Source of the DNA: Tetraselmis striata
Taxonomy: Eukaryota; Chlorophyta; Chlorodendrophyceae; Chlorodendrales; Chlorodendraceae
NCBI GenBank assembly: GCA_006384855.1
Contig: VCJN01003287.1
Location: 1-64,000, forward strand
DNA length: 64,000 nucleotides
Direction of reading: 5' to 3'
A program made the translations under genes and the position numbers. The notes beneath the pieces were generated by a model. It was given only the letters and a program-made list of their open reading frames with translations, was not told the origin of the DNA and made no database searches. This document shows, piece by piece, positions 21,176 through 31,059 of the stretch. Each line of letters opens with the position of its first letter. Positions within the stretch are counted from its first letter, which is position 1.

Positions 21176-21600
21176 CCATTTGAGGCCGCTGGCCAGCAAC
21201 CGGCGCTCTCAGTCCGGTGCTATCAGCATGCTCAACACCCATCAGAGCCCTGCCAGAACCTACTCACACCCTGCTGCTTAGACAAGCATGGGCACTAGTC
21301 AACTGTATGACCGGCCTATGCTTGAGAGGGGCTGATATAGTACAGTAGTACTAGCGCAGCGACAGCAGTATCCTGGGCGCCCGCCAGGCGCGCGCGCCGC
21401 TACATGGCGGCGCGGGCGCTGCGGGCGCCACACACTTCCTTTAACCTCACCGCATCCTCCTGCCCCTCCTACTCGGCTGCCCCTCGTCAGGGGCCCACGC
21501 CCGTGCCCTGCACCTGGGCTATAAGAGTCACCTTACCTAACTAGGCCGCTGTCCCATACATGACGTACCGCCTGCTTTCCCCGCCTCCTACAGGTGCGCG

Positions 21601-24600
21601 GCCCCTCGTGTTGCCTCAGCACGGTTCCGGAGAAGGGACAGGCAGGCATAACCTCCGTCCGCACGCCGCGCTGAGGGGCGCCGCGTCAGGAAGCAGCGCC
21701 CGACCGCAGTATACGTCCACGCAGGCTCTGCGGTTCCGGCGACGTCGTCGTCGACCGAGAAGAAGCCGCTACCTCTCGGTGCGGTCGGGACGCAGCGTGC
21801 CGGGTGTGAGCAGCAGGAAAGCCGCAGCTAGAAAGGTGCGCAGCCCACTGGGCCAGGAACAAAAGCGAAGACGTGCGCTTTACGTGGCTGTAGCTTTTGT
21901 CTTGGTCGGGAACCAACCAGCAGCAGACGGAAGCAGACCCTGCAGCTCGTGCTGCAACTCGGGTCGCACGGCCTCAGCTGCCTCGGCGAGAGCGGACGGG
22001 CACACAAGCCTTCCTACGCGGAGCTCTGCGATGCATCGCGCGTGGGCCGTTACCCGAGGCGGACGCGCCGGTGCGCTGCCGCCGTGGACAGCCAACGGCG
22101 ATTGACGAGCAGCCGGACGACCCGCCGGCTCTGGCAACAGCGGGCGCGGCAGGCAGCCCCTGGGGCGGATCAGCAGCCGCGTGACGCCCCACCCGGACAG
22201 CCAGAGGGCGGGGAGCATCCGTTGGAGCCGGAGGCGTCGACGCCAGGGGCACCCGGAGGGCTGCCGAGAGACAACCGCTTCGGTCTCCTGGCACTATCGG
22301 CGACCGAATCGGTGATAGGGTCATGAGTGGTGGGACAACGCAGCGCCAGCGACCCCCCTCCTCCCCCCCCCCACCCCCACCCCCCCCCCGGCCCCGCCCC
22401 GCCCCGGGGGCAGCATTAGCTCGACGGGGATGAAGCGCCTATCATCGCGGTCAACGTCGGAGGCCTCCTCTCCAGAGCGGCAGCTCAACGCGTGGCGCTG
22501 CACTCCAGCGCGTCTGGACAGGCCATCTGGCTGAAGACTGGCACCCACGGCACCCCACCCTCAGAGATGGACGAGGTGGCGTATCTGCCCGTTAAGGTGG
22601 AGGATGCACTGCGCACCTGGCAATGCAGCCCTCCCCCCCCCCCCCCCCCCCCCCCCAACTCCCCTCCCAACCCCGGAACCCGTGACAGAGTTTAGAACCA
22701 GGCTGCACGCTCTGTAACACCCGGCTAGGGAGATGGTGGATCTGGAGGGCATGGAGTGCAATGCCATTGGGGAGCGTCATGCAGCGGAGGGGCAGGGGCA
22801 CCCGGTGGCGGAGGCAAGCCAGCTGGGCGGCGCAGAGCAGGGGCTGGAGGCGGCAGAAGCAGCAGAGGAGGAGCCAGAGGAGAGGTGCTGCCACCCCCCC
22901 CTCCCTATCTAAATCCTAAATTTCTAAAAGCCTCAGGGGAGATACGGGCGGCATACACTGGCAGCTAAGGAGGCTATAGCAATGAAGGCTGCAACCATCG
23001 AGACTGACTGTAGGGGCAGGCGCGGGAAGTAGAGGAGCTGCGGCTGGCGGCAAATTGAGAAGTACATATGGTCTTACGATGGATTTAAGATGATTTTGAT
23101 ATGTCGATGCTTCACTAGCTGTTGCTGTGCAACGGGAAGTGGAGAGGGGGGGGGGGGGGGGGGGGGGGGGGGTCCCCCCGCACTAAGCCAGCTGAGGGGC
23201 GGTGCCCCTCACACATTCCACATCACCACACTGGAGGATTGGTGCTCAGGGCTGGGTGCGTAGTGCTGATGGAGGGGTGGCATGTATGTGATCAGCGCAG
23301 CCCCGAAGGCATGGCTGTGCAGAGCTCGCCCGGAGCGAGGTGCAGTGAGGTGCAGCAAGGCGGCAAGTTGCTGAGACAAAGGAAATGGTTGCATAGCCCC
23401 GAAGGGGCGAGCAGCGGGCAGGCCGCACTAGGCGCGCAAGTGCGCGCGGGGGCGGCATGGCGCAACTAGCTGCTGCGCGCGTGTTCATACTTCTGCTGAC
23501 TGTAATACAAAGGCACTAATGTACTGCATCTTCGCATCAGTCTTGCATGCATCGCGCGCCATGTCCATTCTCGCATCAGCAGAAAAGTAATTGGGCAACC
23601 TGTGCCATAGCCAGAGCACATTCTCCAACAGTATGGCACCTGGCGAAACGCTATGTCGGTTGCTGAGAGAGGGGATAGGAACCTAGCTAGTCTTCAGAGG
23701 ACCACCTGCTACGTGTGATACCACTGTCGGGAGCAGCAGGCTTTATGCGGGATCTTGTCGTCAGGCCGTAATCAGGAACCTGGCATGTGTAGTTGAAATA
23801 CTAGAATGAATGAAGTTGTAAAACATTCCAAATGTCATATGTGATTTGCGGCTACTCATCTGTGAGCCTGATTTGGGGCGGTCACAAGTATCGCCATCGA
23901 GTCCAGTCGCAATTCCTCCAGCTGCAAATTGGGGTGATTTGCGGTTACGACTGAAACATACTATGCTTAATTTGCAACTATGCATGTTACACAGCCGCGC
24001 GCATCATTGGTTGCTCCCCGCAGCTCACGCTCCATCCGCGCTTCAAAATGTCACATTGTGATTGTACCTCTCAGTACATTTCCACGGTCTCGTACGGGTT
24101 TGTCGATCGGCGGTAGTTGATTCTGGACTTTCTCATCTGAGACTGGCCAAACTCTTTTGTCAGGTGACTACCTGGTCGTCATGAATGCACGGCGTACCAT
24201 TATTCACAATCATCACAGCACCGGTGACGACAAAATCGTACACTTTCCACTTACTGTACTCTTCCCTTGTATAAAGACTAGTCACTAAAAATATGGGATG
24301 CGAGAGTCGCTACTTCAGCGCCAAAAAACCGCGTGGCAAATCACGACCAGACACCGCCGTGACAACTTGATTGCCCTCAACGCGCCAGGAAAAGCGACTG
24401 GGAGAGCTGAGGAGGAGGAATCCACGGCCCCATGCGCTGACCATAATGAAACAAGGGAAATCAGATACCGTACTGTGTCCGTACAACATTCTTTTGTCGA
24501 ATCATATCTCAGGGCATTTCTCAAACAAATTTATTTATGTAACATCCCACTGGGCAAGCACTGTAGGCTGAAATGGGTTACAGCAGCATTAATGATGCAA

Positions 24601-24713
24601 TGCAGTAGTACATTCCATCACATATCCACAGCTAGACAAGTGATGGTATGGGCTATGATGGGTGGTACAATGCCCATTCCTTACTGTTGCAACCTGACAA
24701 GGAAATTGCTCAC
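21601..24713. other. 3.1 kb without a supportable gene
   Basis: Open frames here (for example 21560-22105 on plus) show no known domain and a composition no different from background. Poly-C or poly-G runs occur at about 22363-22392, 22628-22656 and 23143-23172. From about 23500 the sequence becomes less GC-rich. It may hold introns, untranslated regions or decayed repeats; the downstream side of the HTTM-like gene lies at its right edge. Confidence 0.3.
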
Positions 24714-26861
24714 TCAAGCCCTTTCCAGTTTGGAGCCCGATTGATGACAGGGGCGTTGCATGTTAGCATCCTCTGCAGCTACCCCAGTGGGTAGCACAAA
24801 TGCGCCACATTGCATGTGGCTCTCAGCCCCCTTTATGATGTGGTCGACGCTTTGCACAAATGGCATGAATACCAATCGCCGTGCGGATTCAAAAGAGACT
24901 GCTGTGACGTTCCGTGACTCTCCGGGAGGGAGCAGACCTGGCTTCTCAAGGGCAAGCTTGCCAAGCTTCAGGAACTCATCATGCTTCGGCAGTGCATTGA
25001 CTCGTTTTGGCTCAAACATGAAGGTTTTCATGAGATTTTCAGGGTACCGGCGACCAGTGCAGCACCAATAGCCAATAGCTCCACCGGACCGCTGCATGCA
25101 CGCCTTCTTGTAGCCACCAATAATGCAAATAGCCTGCCAGGTAGGATAACGCACCACATCCTTGCCGCCCTCCAAGTGCAGCACCATCTGGCTCGAAATA
25201 CTGGCTGCAGCATTGCCACTCCAAGTGTAGAAACCAGCATTGTGATGCGGAATTGAAAACCCGTGGTTGTCGAATCTTGGCCCATGATCAAAGGGGTAGT
25301 AGCGTTTGGCGGCGCCGTTTCGGTGTAGTGGCTTGATGAGGACCGAGAGCTGTCCAAGGAAAAGACCGAGGCCGAGAACAATGGTAATCCAAACCAGAGG
25401 TCGCTGCAGAAGGCCAGGAACTTCAGGTTCAATAATCATCTTTTTGCTGATGGGCTTTCGACACTGGCCATTTGAAGGTGATGCCACGCAGCGGCTCAGG
25501 ACGAGGCAGTCCAGGAGGATGCCCCAAGGAACAAAAAGTGCCACTTGAGCAGCAACAAGGACGTAGAAGGAGATGCCCATGGTCCAGCCCACAAACACGT
25601 GAAAGCCAACAGCAACAACCATGCTCAGCGCACGGACGAACGGCCCACACAGCATCAGGTACCAGTGCAGGCATTCCCACAGAGCGGCCAGGCCCCCCCC
25701 AGCCTCGATGAGGCCAGGGAGTAAGTCAAATCTGGCAACAGGCATCAGATACGTGCCCATGGTGGCCTTCAGAGGGTCACGCAGAAAGCTGCCCATGGGC
25801 TGGAAGCGCGCCTCGCCCCAGCGGCGCATCCACATGGTGACAATCTGCGAACGGAGGAAGCCACTATTCACCCATGCCAACAGGAATGGGCGCCCGTAGA
25901 GCACTTTAACGACACCAGAGGAGAAATAGAAGGCGCCGATGTAGAGCGCCGCGAAGATGAGGGGCGCGCTATAAGCACGGCTTCCCTGACGGCAGTCCTG
26001 TCTAAGCCTGTGGACCCAGTTGCGGCCGGCAGCCCTCACAGCGCCGGTCAGGCCACCTCCTAGCTCGGAGGTGGGGCTGTTACCCCACGCCTTGCGCACT
26101 GAAGACACAAATGCATCCACCGACAGGGTGTCCGAGCATGGGGAGCCCGCGAGCAGCAGGAGAAGTGGGCCCAAGGAGTCATGGCCATGGCCGCCATCGA
26201 TGTACATCTCTACCTGTGCTGCGCGGAAGCGCATCAACAGCACCCCCGCGGTAAAGAGGGACCATGGAGATGCGGCGCCCACCAGAGCCAGAGAAAGCGC
26301 AATGCGCATGGCCGCTATGTGGTTGCTTCCAAACGAGAAAAACGCGGGCCAGGAGAGAGGAACCGCAGCGCCGAAATCAACATTCCTCCTCGGCCCCGAC
26401 TTCCCAAGGGCGTTCACAAACTCGTGCTCTGCTTTGGAGGACACTTCCTGCAAGATCAGCCAGACAAGGAATATGCGAACGAATGCGAGACTCGCTGGGC
26501 TTGCGTGCCACCAGCGTGGCGTCAGTGCCTTGATTGTGGCTGTTTGCCACTTGCGCAGGCAGGCCGCCGCGCGCTTCGGGAACGACGATGACGGAGGCGC
26601 GTACGGTGCATCCGGCTCGTCGGTTGAGGGTAGAGGCGATGGGGGGGTTTCTTCGTCGCTGACAGTCTTGCGATAGAGCAGCCCCGCTGAACGCTTTGAG
26701 TTGCGAGATGAAGACATTACGCAGTGCCTGTCTGGGAGGCCTTGCGCAAGGGGGCGAACGAAAATAATATTCTCAGCACTTATCAGCACCAGCACCTTGC
26801 CCTTGTAACAGCACCTCACGCTTCGCCGTGCTAGTCTTACCGAAGCTAATCCCATCGCCAC
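24714..26861 (-). CDS. HTTM-domain (vitamin K-dependent carboxylase-like) membrane protein
   Basis: A 715-aa open frame, the only convincing host gene. After a polar N-terminus of about 110 residues come hydrophobic segments at roughly 122-140, 182-212, 228-240, 299-320, 380-445 and 487-510. Family-like words include ASLAFVRIFLVWLILQEV, LLLLAGSPCSDTLSVDAF, YIGAFYFSSGVVKVLYG and GFHVFVGWTMGISFYVL. This matches the HTTM region of gamma-glutamyl carboxylase relatives. The C-terminal 180 residues are soluble, with a GYWCC pair, and might be lumenal. Substrate is unknown; many HTTM proteins outside animals are not shown to carboxylate. Both ATGs at 26861 and 26717 (MSSSRN) have good contexts. A CG-GTAAGA splice-donor-like site near codon 8 makes an intron between them possible. 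No partner genes adjoin. Confidence 0.8.
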   Translation of the reverse strand: MAMGLASVRLARRSVRCCYKGKVLVLISAENIIFVRPLAQGLPDRHCVMSSSRNSKRSAGLLYRKTVSDEETPPSPLPSTDEPDAPYAPPSSSFPKRAAACLRKWQTATIKALTPRWWHASPASLAFVRIFLVWLILQEVSSKAEHEFVNALGKSGPRRNVDFGAAVPLSWPAFFSFGSNHIAAMRIALSLALVGAASPWSLFTAGVLLMRFRAAQVEMYIDGGHGHDSLGPLLLLLAGSPCSDTLSVDAFVSSVRKAWGNSPTSELGGGLTGAVRAAGRNWVHRLRQDCRQGSRAYSAPLIFAALYIGAFYFSSGVVKVLYGRPFLLAWVNSGFLRSQIVTMWMRRWGEARFQPMGSFLRDPLKATMGTYLMPVARFDLLPGLIEAGGGLAALWECLHWYLMLCGPFVRALSMVVAVGFHVFVGWTMGISFYVLVAAQVALFVPWGILLDCLVLSRCVASPSNGQCRKPISKKMIIEPEVPGLLQRPLVWITIVLGLGLFLGQLSVLIKPLHRNGAAKRYYPFDHGPRFDNHGFSIPHHNAGFYTWSGNAAASISSQMVLHLEGGKDVVRYPTWQAICIIGGYKKACMQRSGGAIGYWCCTGRRYPENLMKTFMFEPKRVNALPKHDEFLKLGKLALEKPGLLPPGESRNVTAVSFESARRLVFMPFVQSVDHIIKGAESHMQCGAFVLPTGVAAEDANMQRPCHQSGSKLERA

Positions 26862-27520
26862 TCTAGAGCCTGAGAGTCAACCAACAAGCGGCAGGTTTCG
26901 TCCAAGAAGTGCCGAGTGCCGGCACGAAGACATGACACCCGACCTGAACACAACGGTCAGTCAACGGTCGGCTGGCAGTTTTAAACGGACGCGGCGACTT
27001 GGGCGGGAAACGGCGCGTGGTTAGGTGCGGTGGCGCGTCGCCGGCAGTCCGCCAGCACCCGACAACTTTCATTACATCGCAGCAAGAGAAACACACAGCG
27101 AGTACAATTATCCATGTGGCTATCCTCTGTAGGCACTAGACGACAAGGGGGCGGGAGTAGATAGAGAGGTGTGGGGGGTGGCAGCGCGGGCAGAGGCTAC
27201 TTGACGCGGTCAGCGCTCTTGCGGCAAGGCCTGGCATGACACCTCGCGGACAGACAAACCGACGCGTTTGTGGTAAGGGCGGGGGGGGGGGGGGGGGGGT
27301 TGATTCATGTACGCATACGTTTGGCTCAGCTCACCTCGAGCTCCGTCATGGGCAGTGCTTGCCGTAGGTAGGGAGGGTTGGACGCTGCCGTTGAACCCAC
27401 TAGTCGCTGTGATCCTCGATCGTGCGAAGAGACAACCGCGCTCGCCTCTGACAACAGTGGCGCGCAGGCGCGCAGTGGTCGGCGGAGCCAGGGGACCCCA
27501 TACATACAGTTGAGGACCTT
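26862..27520. other. Upstream region of the HTTM-like gene; no gene
   Basis: Contains a poly-G run at about 27282-27299 and otherwise plain sequence up to the left end of the outer CACTG transposon at 27521. The promoter of the HTTM-like gene should lie near 26862-27100; no clear TATA box stands out. Confidence 0.3.
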
Positions 27521-27746
27521 CACTGTGAGAATGAGATGTGACATACTACGGGTGACGAAGCACTACGACTATTATCCGTGAAGGCTGCTGCTGCTGGCGG
27601 CATGTCCATCCAGTTACGTACGAGTACATCCGGCGGTATTGCCGGCGGGCGATAAACCCTTTTTGTAATCGTTGTGGTAGTCGTACTAGCCCGGTGACGC
27701 GTTACATGGCACTGCCGTATAAATAAGGTACGAGGTTGTCCGTAGT

Positions 27747-27926
27747 ATGTTCTAAACTAGTTTATGTGGTTTCTCTACCTGTACGAGATAGCCCTGGCGC
27801 GGCGCCCGTAGCGCGTGTGTGCGCGCGCACGATTGCGGGGGCCGGTCAGAGCCACCACCTGCCTTCACGGCGGACCGACCGGTCACTCTCCTTTGCTGTG
27901 GCACGCTCCATCGAGCGCACCACAGC
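27747..27926 (+). repeat. A1 terminal repeat of element 2
   Basis: 180-bp direct copy of 30509-30688 with two substitutions. It contains CGCGTGTGTGCGCGCGCACG and the CGGCGGACCGACCGG word. It forms the left terminus, next to host CACTG-element sequence GTCCGTAGT. Confidence 0.9.
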
Positions 27927-28517
27927 AAAGTCGCGGCAATTTTGCCGCGCAGGGTGCCGGTCTTCCGCCATCGTACCATGTACGGTGAGCGACGCCTTTC
28001 GGGGCCCCCCCTGGGAGAAACCCGTTAGGGTTTGTGTGGTTAATGTACGCGCGCCGCTTGCGACGTGCTAACTACTACCCGCGAACGAGCTGTTGATTAC
28101 TCGCCCAACGCGAGGAGAGGACGAAGCTGCAGCGCTTCCCCATTCAGTGGAACAAGGTCCAAGACCTTCGACCAGTGTCGACCAATAGTAACCCCCGGCT
28201 GCCCCTTCCCTTGTGGGCATGGCTCGATCCGTACTGGCCCCTACTCGGCGTAGGTGTCGCGATGCGCTCCGATTGGGGCGAATGCCGACGCACGCCCGCC
28301 GTCTAGTACAGATTCGAGTACAAAGTGACAGTACACTGCCAGTGGCCAAGCCAGCGCCCAGTGGCACATGGCTACTCCCACGCCGCGGCACTCCTACTGT
28401 GCCGCGCACCGTGGACCCTGACGCCGACGCGGAGAGGGCCAGCAGAGCGACAGGGCGCTCTGCTCGCCCCCTCGCGACATCCATCGCGCCAATTCCTGTA
28501 CTCCCGACTCCCCCTTT

Positions 28518-30482
28518 ATGAGACATCGCGTCCGTCGTAATCTCGGCAACTGGCAAGCCGCTGGCGCAAATCGCAGTGTTCTCAACTGGATATCCCGAGG
28601 TGTACGCGTTCCTTTCTTGGACGGGCTTGCCCCACCTTCTTTTCATCAGGGGGTGTCAATGGGGGATGTTACTCCTGCTCAACTGGAGTTTATGGACGGT
28701 GAATTGGCTCGCTTCCTGGCCGTTGGGGCCTGGGAGCGAGGCTACTGCGCAAAATGGGTGTCCCGGCTGTTCCTGGTTCCTAAGCCTGGAACAAACAAAT
28801 GGAGGCTCATCATTGACCTTCGCCCCCTGAACCGCTATTGTGAGACGCGCGATCTTCCGTTTGAGACGCTTTCGCATTTACGCAACCTGGCGCGCCCTGG
28901 GGACTACATGTTGCAGATGGACCTGCAGGACGGGTTTTACGCGGTTGGAATCGCCCCTGAGGACAGGGATTTTTTCACTGTCGATTACTGCGGCACTCTG
29001 TACCGACTGGCTGGCCTTCCCATGGGCTGGTCTCAGTCCCCCTATTACTTCTGCCAATTCACCAACGTCCTCACTAGGGCATTGCGTCGTAACCCGGCTG
29101 AAGCAGACGGCACACCTATTCCCCGGCGACGATTTGGCCTGCGCATGTTGCCCTACATGGACGATTTCCTGTTTCTAGCTCGGACTCAGGCTGAGGCCAT
29201 TTGGCAACGTGACTACATCGAACGCCACCTCTCGGGCTTTGGTCTGCTGCGCAACCCCAACAAGGGAGTGTGGGAGCCCACCCAGAAGCTCGTGCACCTG
29301 GGGTTAGAAATCGACACATCGGGGTCACCTACTCTTCGTGCGCCCGCTGAGAAACTCGCCAGCATTCCTCGCGCGGCCAAACGCCTAATCCAACGAGCAA
29401 AACGCGATCGTCGGTGGTTGCCAGCTCGCGAGTTGGCCGCTCTCGCGGGCAAATGCCAGTTTCTCTACTTGGCCATTGCCCCTGCCCGTTTCTACCTTCG
29501 TGAGCTGCATGATGTGCTCAAGACGCGCGACTCTTGGTCCGGCCGCGTCAAGCTTACCCGCCAGCTCGAACGCGATCTGCAATGGTGGGTGGGTGTGCCC
29601 ACCCAACACAACGGCCGTCCCATTAACCGCCCCGTCGAAACCGGATACCTACACGTCGACAGTTCGTCGTACGGCTGGGGTGCCGTTTTGAACGAGCACC
29701 ATGAAGCTCGGGGTTTTTGGTACGACGATGACCGCAATGCGCACATTACCCTGAAAGAGCTCAAAGCCGTCCGCTTGGCTATTGAGTCCTTTCTCCCCAT
29801 GCTCCAAAACCGCCACATCCGCTTGCACGAGGATAACCAAGCAGTTGTCGGCGTCCTCACTAACCTCACCTCTCGCTCTCCACGCCTCATGGCTGAGCTA
29901 CGCAAAACGTGGTACCTCATGGACACGCACGGCATCACCCTTTCCGTGCGCTACATCCGCTCTGCGGCGAATATCTGGGCTGACCGCCTTAGTCGCGAGG
30001 TTGATTGCGACGACTGGCAGTTCAACCCTCGTCGATTCGCCTCACTCACTGCTAAATGGGGCGCCTGCACCATCGACCGCTTCGCGACTTCTGAAAACGC
30101 CCTCCTGCCCCGCTACAACGCCCGCTGGCGTGACCCGCGGTGCGAGGCCGTCGACGCCATGCGCCTCTCCGACGCTGCATGGCGTTGCGAACGTAACTGG
30201 TGTAACCCTCCGTGGAACCTCATCGGCGATCTAGTCTCCAACCTTGAGTCCAGCGGTGCCCCAGCCATCGTCATTGTTCCCTACTGGCCTGACAAAGCTT
30301 GGTACCAGCTCCTCTCGGAGACGTGCTCCGACATGCGCTCTTGGAAGCCGCGCCACGACCTCTTCATTCCTGGCCGTACCGGCGACCGCCTTCATGTGGG
30401 CGCACCCCGCTGGCCTGTCGTCGCCTTCAACATTCCCGCCCGTGACCCCCGCCCGTGGCCTGCTGCGCCCGGCATTTTCTAG
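28518..30482 (+). CDS. Reverse transcriptase-RNase H-methyltransferase-like protein of element 2
   Basis: A 654-aa open frame. RT blocks are MDLQDGFYAVGI at about 134, LAGLPMGWSQSPY at about 164 and the YMDDFLF catalytic box at 213. RNase H shows D381 (HVDSSSYGWG), E414 (LKELKAV), D439 (HEDNQAV) and D489 (ANIWADRLSR). From about 519 the IDRFATSENALLPRYN...NWCNPPW segment with NPPW at 563-566 is the adenine-methyltransferase-like domain typical of DIRS elements. The start resembles the RT leader of element 1 (MRHRVRR...). The protein would copy element RNA into DNA. The stop codon abuts repeat B1. Confidence 0.9.
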   Translation: MRHRVRRNLGNWQAAGANRSVLNWISRGVRVPFLDGLAPPSFHQGVSMGDVTPAQLEFMDGELARFLAVGAWERGYCAKWVSRLFLVPKPGTNKWRLIIDLRPLNRYCETRDLPFETLSHLRNLARPGDYMLQMDLQDGFYAVGIAPEDRDFFTVDYCGTLYRLAGLPMGWSQSPYYFCQFTNVLTRALRRNPAEADGTPIPRRRFGLRMLPYMDDFLFLARTQAEAIWQRDYIERHLSGFGLLRNPNKGVWEPTQKLVHLGLEIDTSGSPTLRAPAEKLASIPRAAKRLIQRAKRDRRWLPARELAALAGKCQFLYLAIAPARFYLRELHDVLKTRDSWSGRVKLTRQLERDLQWWVGVPTQHNGRPINRPVETGYLHVDSSSYGWGAVLNEHHEARGFWYDDDRNAHITLKELKAVRLAIESFLPMLQNRHIRLHEDNQAVVGVLTNLTSRSPRLMAELRKTWYLMDTHGITLSVRYIRSAANIWADRLSREVDCDDWQFNPRRFASLTAKWGACTIDRFATSENALLPRYNARWRDPRCEAVDAMRLSDAAWRCERNWCNPPWNLIGDLVSNLESSGAPAIVIVPYWPDKAWYQLLSETCSDMRSWKPRHDLFIPGRTGDRLHVGAPRWPVVAFNIPARDPRPWPAAPGIF

Positions 30483-30795
30483 TCGGCAAACCAGACGATC
30501 CTTGTGAAATGTTCTAAACTAGGTTATGTGGTTTCTCTACCTGTACGAGATAGCCCTGGCGCGGCGCCCGTAGCGCGTGTGTGCGCGCGCACGATTGCGG
30601 GGGCCGGTCAGAGCCACCACCTGCCTTCACGGCGGACCGACCGGTCACTCTCCTTTGCTATGGCACGCTCCATCGAGCGCACCACAGCCCGCCCAACCCT
30701 CCCTGGCTGTGGGATTGTATGCCTGCAAATTCCTGAATATCACAACCTGTAACCAGACCTGGCATTCTTCGGCAAACCAGACGATCCTTGTGAAA
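30483..30795 (+). repeat. B1-A2-spacer-B2 block of element 2
   Basis: B1 (30483-30509, TCGGCAAACCAGACGATCC...) is repeated exactly as B2 (30769-30795). A2 (30509-30688) starts on the last base of B1. The spacer 30689-30768 is 80 bp, close to the 82 bp of element 1. Confidence 0.9.
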
Positions 30796-30858
30796 CGCGA
30801 CATATTTATTAAGCCGGTACCAGTGAGGGTATAGGATATATCCAGTACCATATATCCC

Positions 30859-31059
30859 AAAACTGTAGGGTTTCCTTGGGAGGAACGACCTAGGAAACCC
30901 TGGTTTTCGCAGCGCGGTCATGGTTAAGTGACGACCCTGCCGGCCCGGTACACCAGTACCGGCCGGCGCCGGTCCGGCGGCGCCCTTTAACCGAGTATAA
31001 AGGGCGGCCGCGGACCGGGGGCGCCTTCAGTTGTTGGAAGGCACCCGACTATATTGTCT
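30859..31059 (+). promoter_or_regulatory. A1 repeat and promoter region of element 3
   Basis: The repeat is packed with palindromes: AGGGTTTCCT at 30867-30876 pairs with AGGAAACCCT at 30892-30901; CCGGTAC...GTACCGG near 30937; and CGCCCTTTA...TAAAGGGCG surrounding a TATAA box at 30996-31000. The gag-like frame follows 50-150 bp downstream, a usual distance for TATA-driven transcription. The matching A2 is 33789-33989. Confidence 0.7.

Larger units (their letters stand above)
18717..21600 (+). mobile_element. Ty1/copia retroelement fossil
   Basis: The coding half shows a gag-pre-integrase and integrase region and a scrap of the reverse transcriptase end. A 31-bp terminal repeat (ATAGTACAGTAGTACTAGCG onward) lies at 18721-18751 and again at 21337-21367. 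The right copy starts TGATATAG at 21333 directly after a purine-rich GAGAGGGGC, as a 3' LTR would. An 80-bp block with GGGCTATAAGAG, TATA-like, at 21447-21524 is repeated at 20168-20246 inside the body, so the copy has been rearranged. The element is broken in many places and old compared with the DIRS elements. Confidence 0.75.
27747..30795 (+). mobile_element. DIRS-like retroelement (element 2)
   Basis: Order on the plus strand is A1 27747-27926, body with one long RT reading frame, B1 30483-30509, A2 30509-30688, an 80-bp spacer, and B2 30769-30795. A1 and A2 differ at 2 of 180 positions and B1 and B2 are identical, so it is very young. It is set into the outer CACTG copy without an obvious target duplication, as expected for recombinase-driven insertion. 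Parts recognised are reverse transcriptase, RNase H and methyltransferase-like domain; no gag and no recombinase part is recognised, and B1 follows the RT stop directly. The RT part looks whole. Confidence 0.88.

Noticed and set aside
21560-22105. 181-codon frame as a host gene
   Set aside because: No recognisable domain and an equally long frame on the opposite strand; left as no gene.
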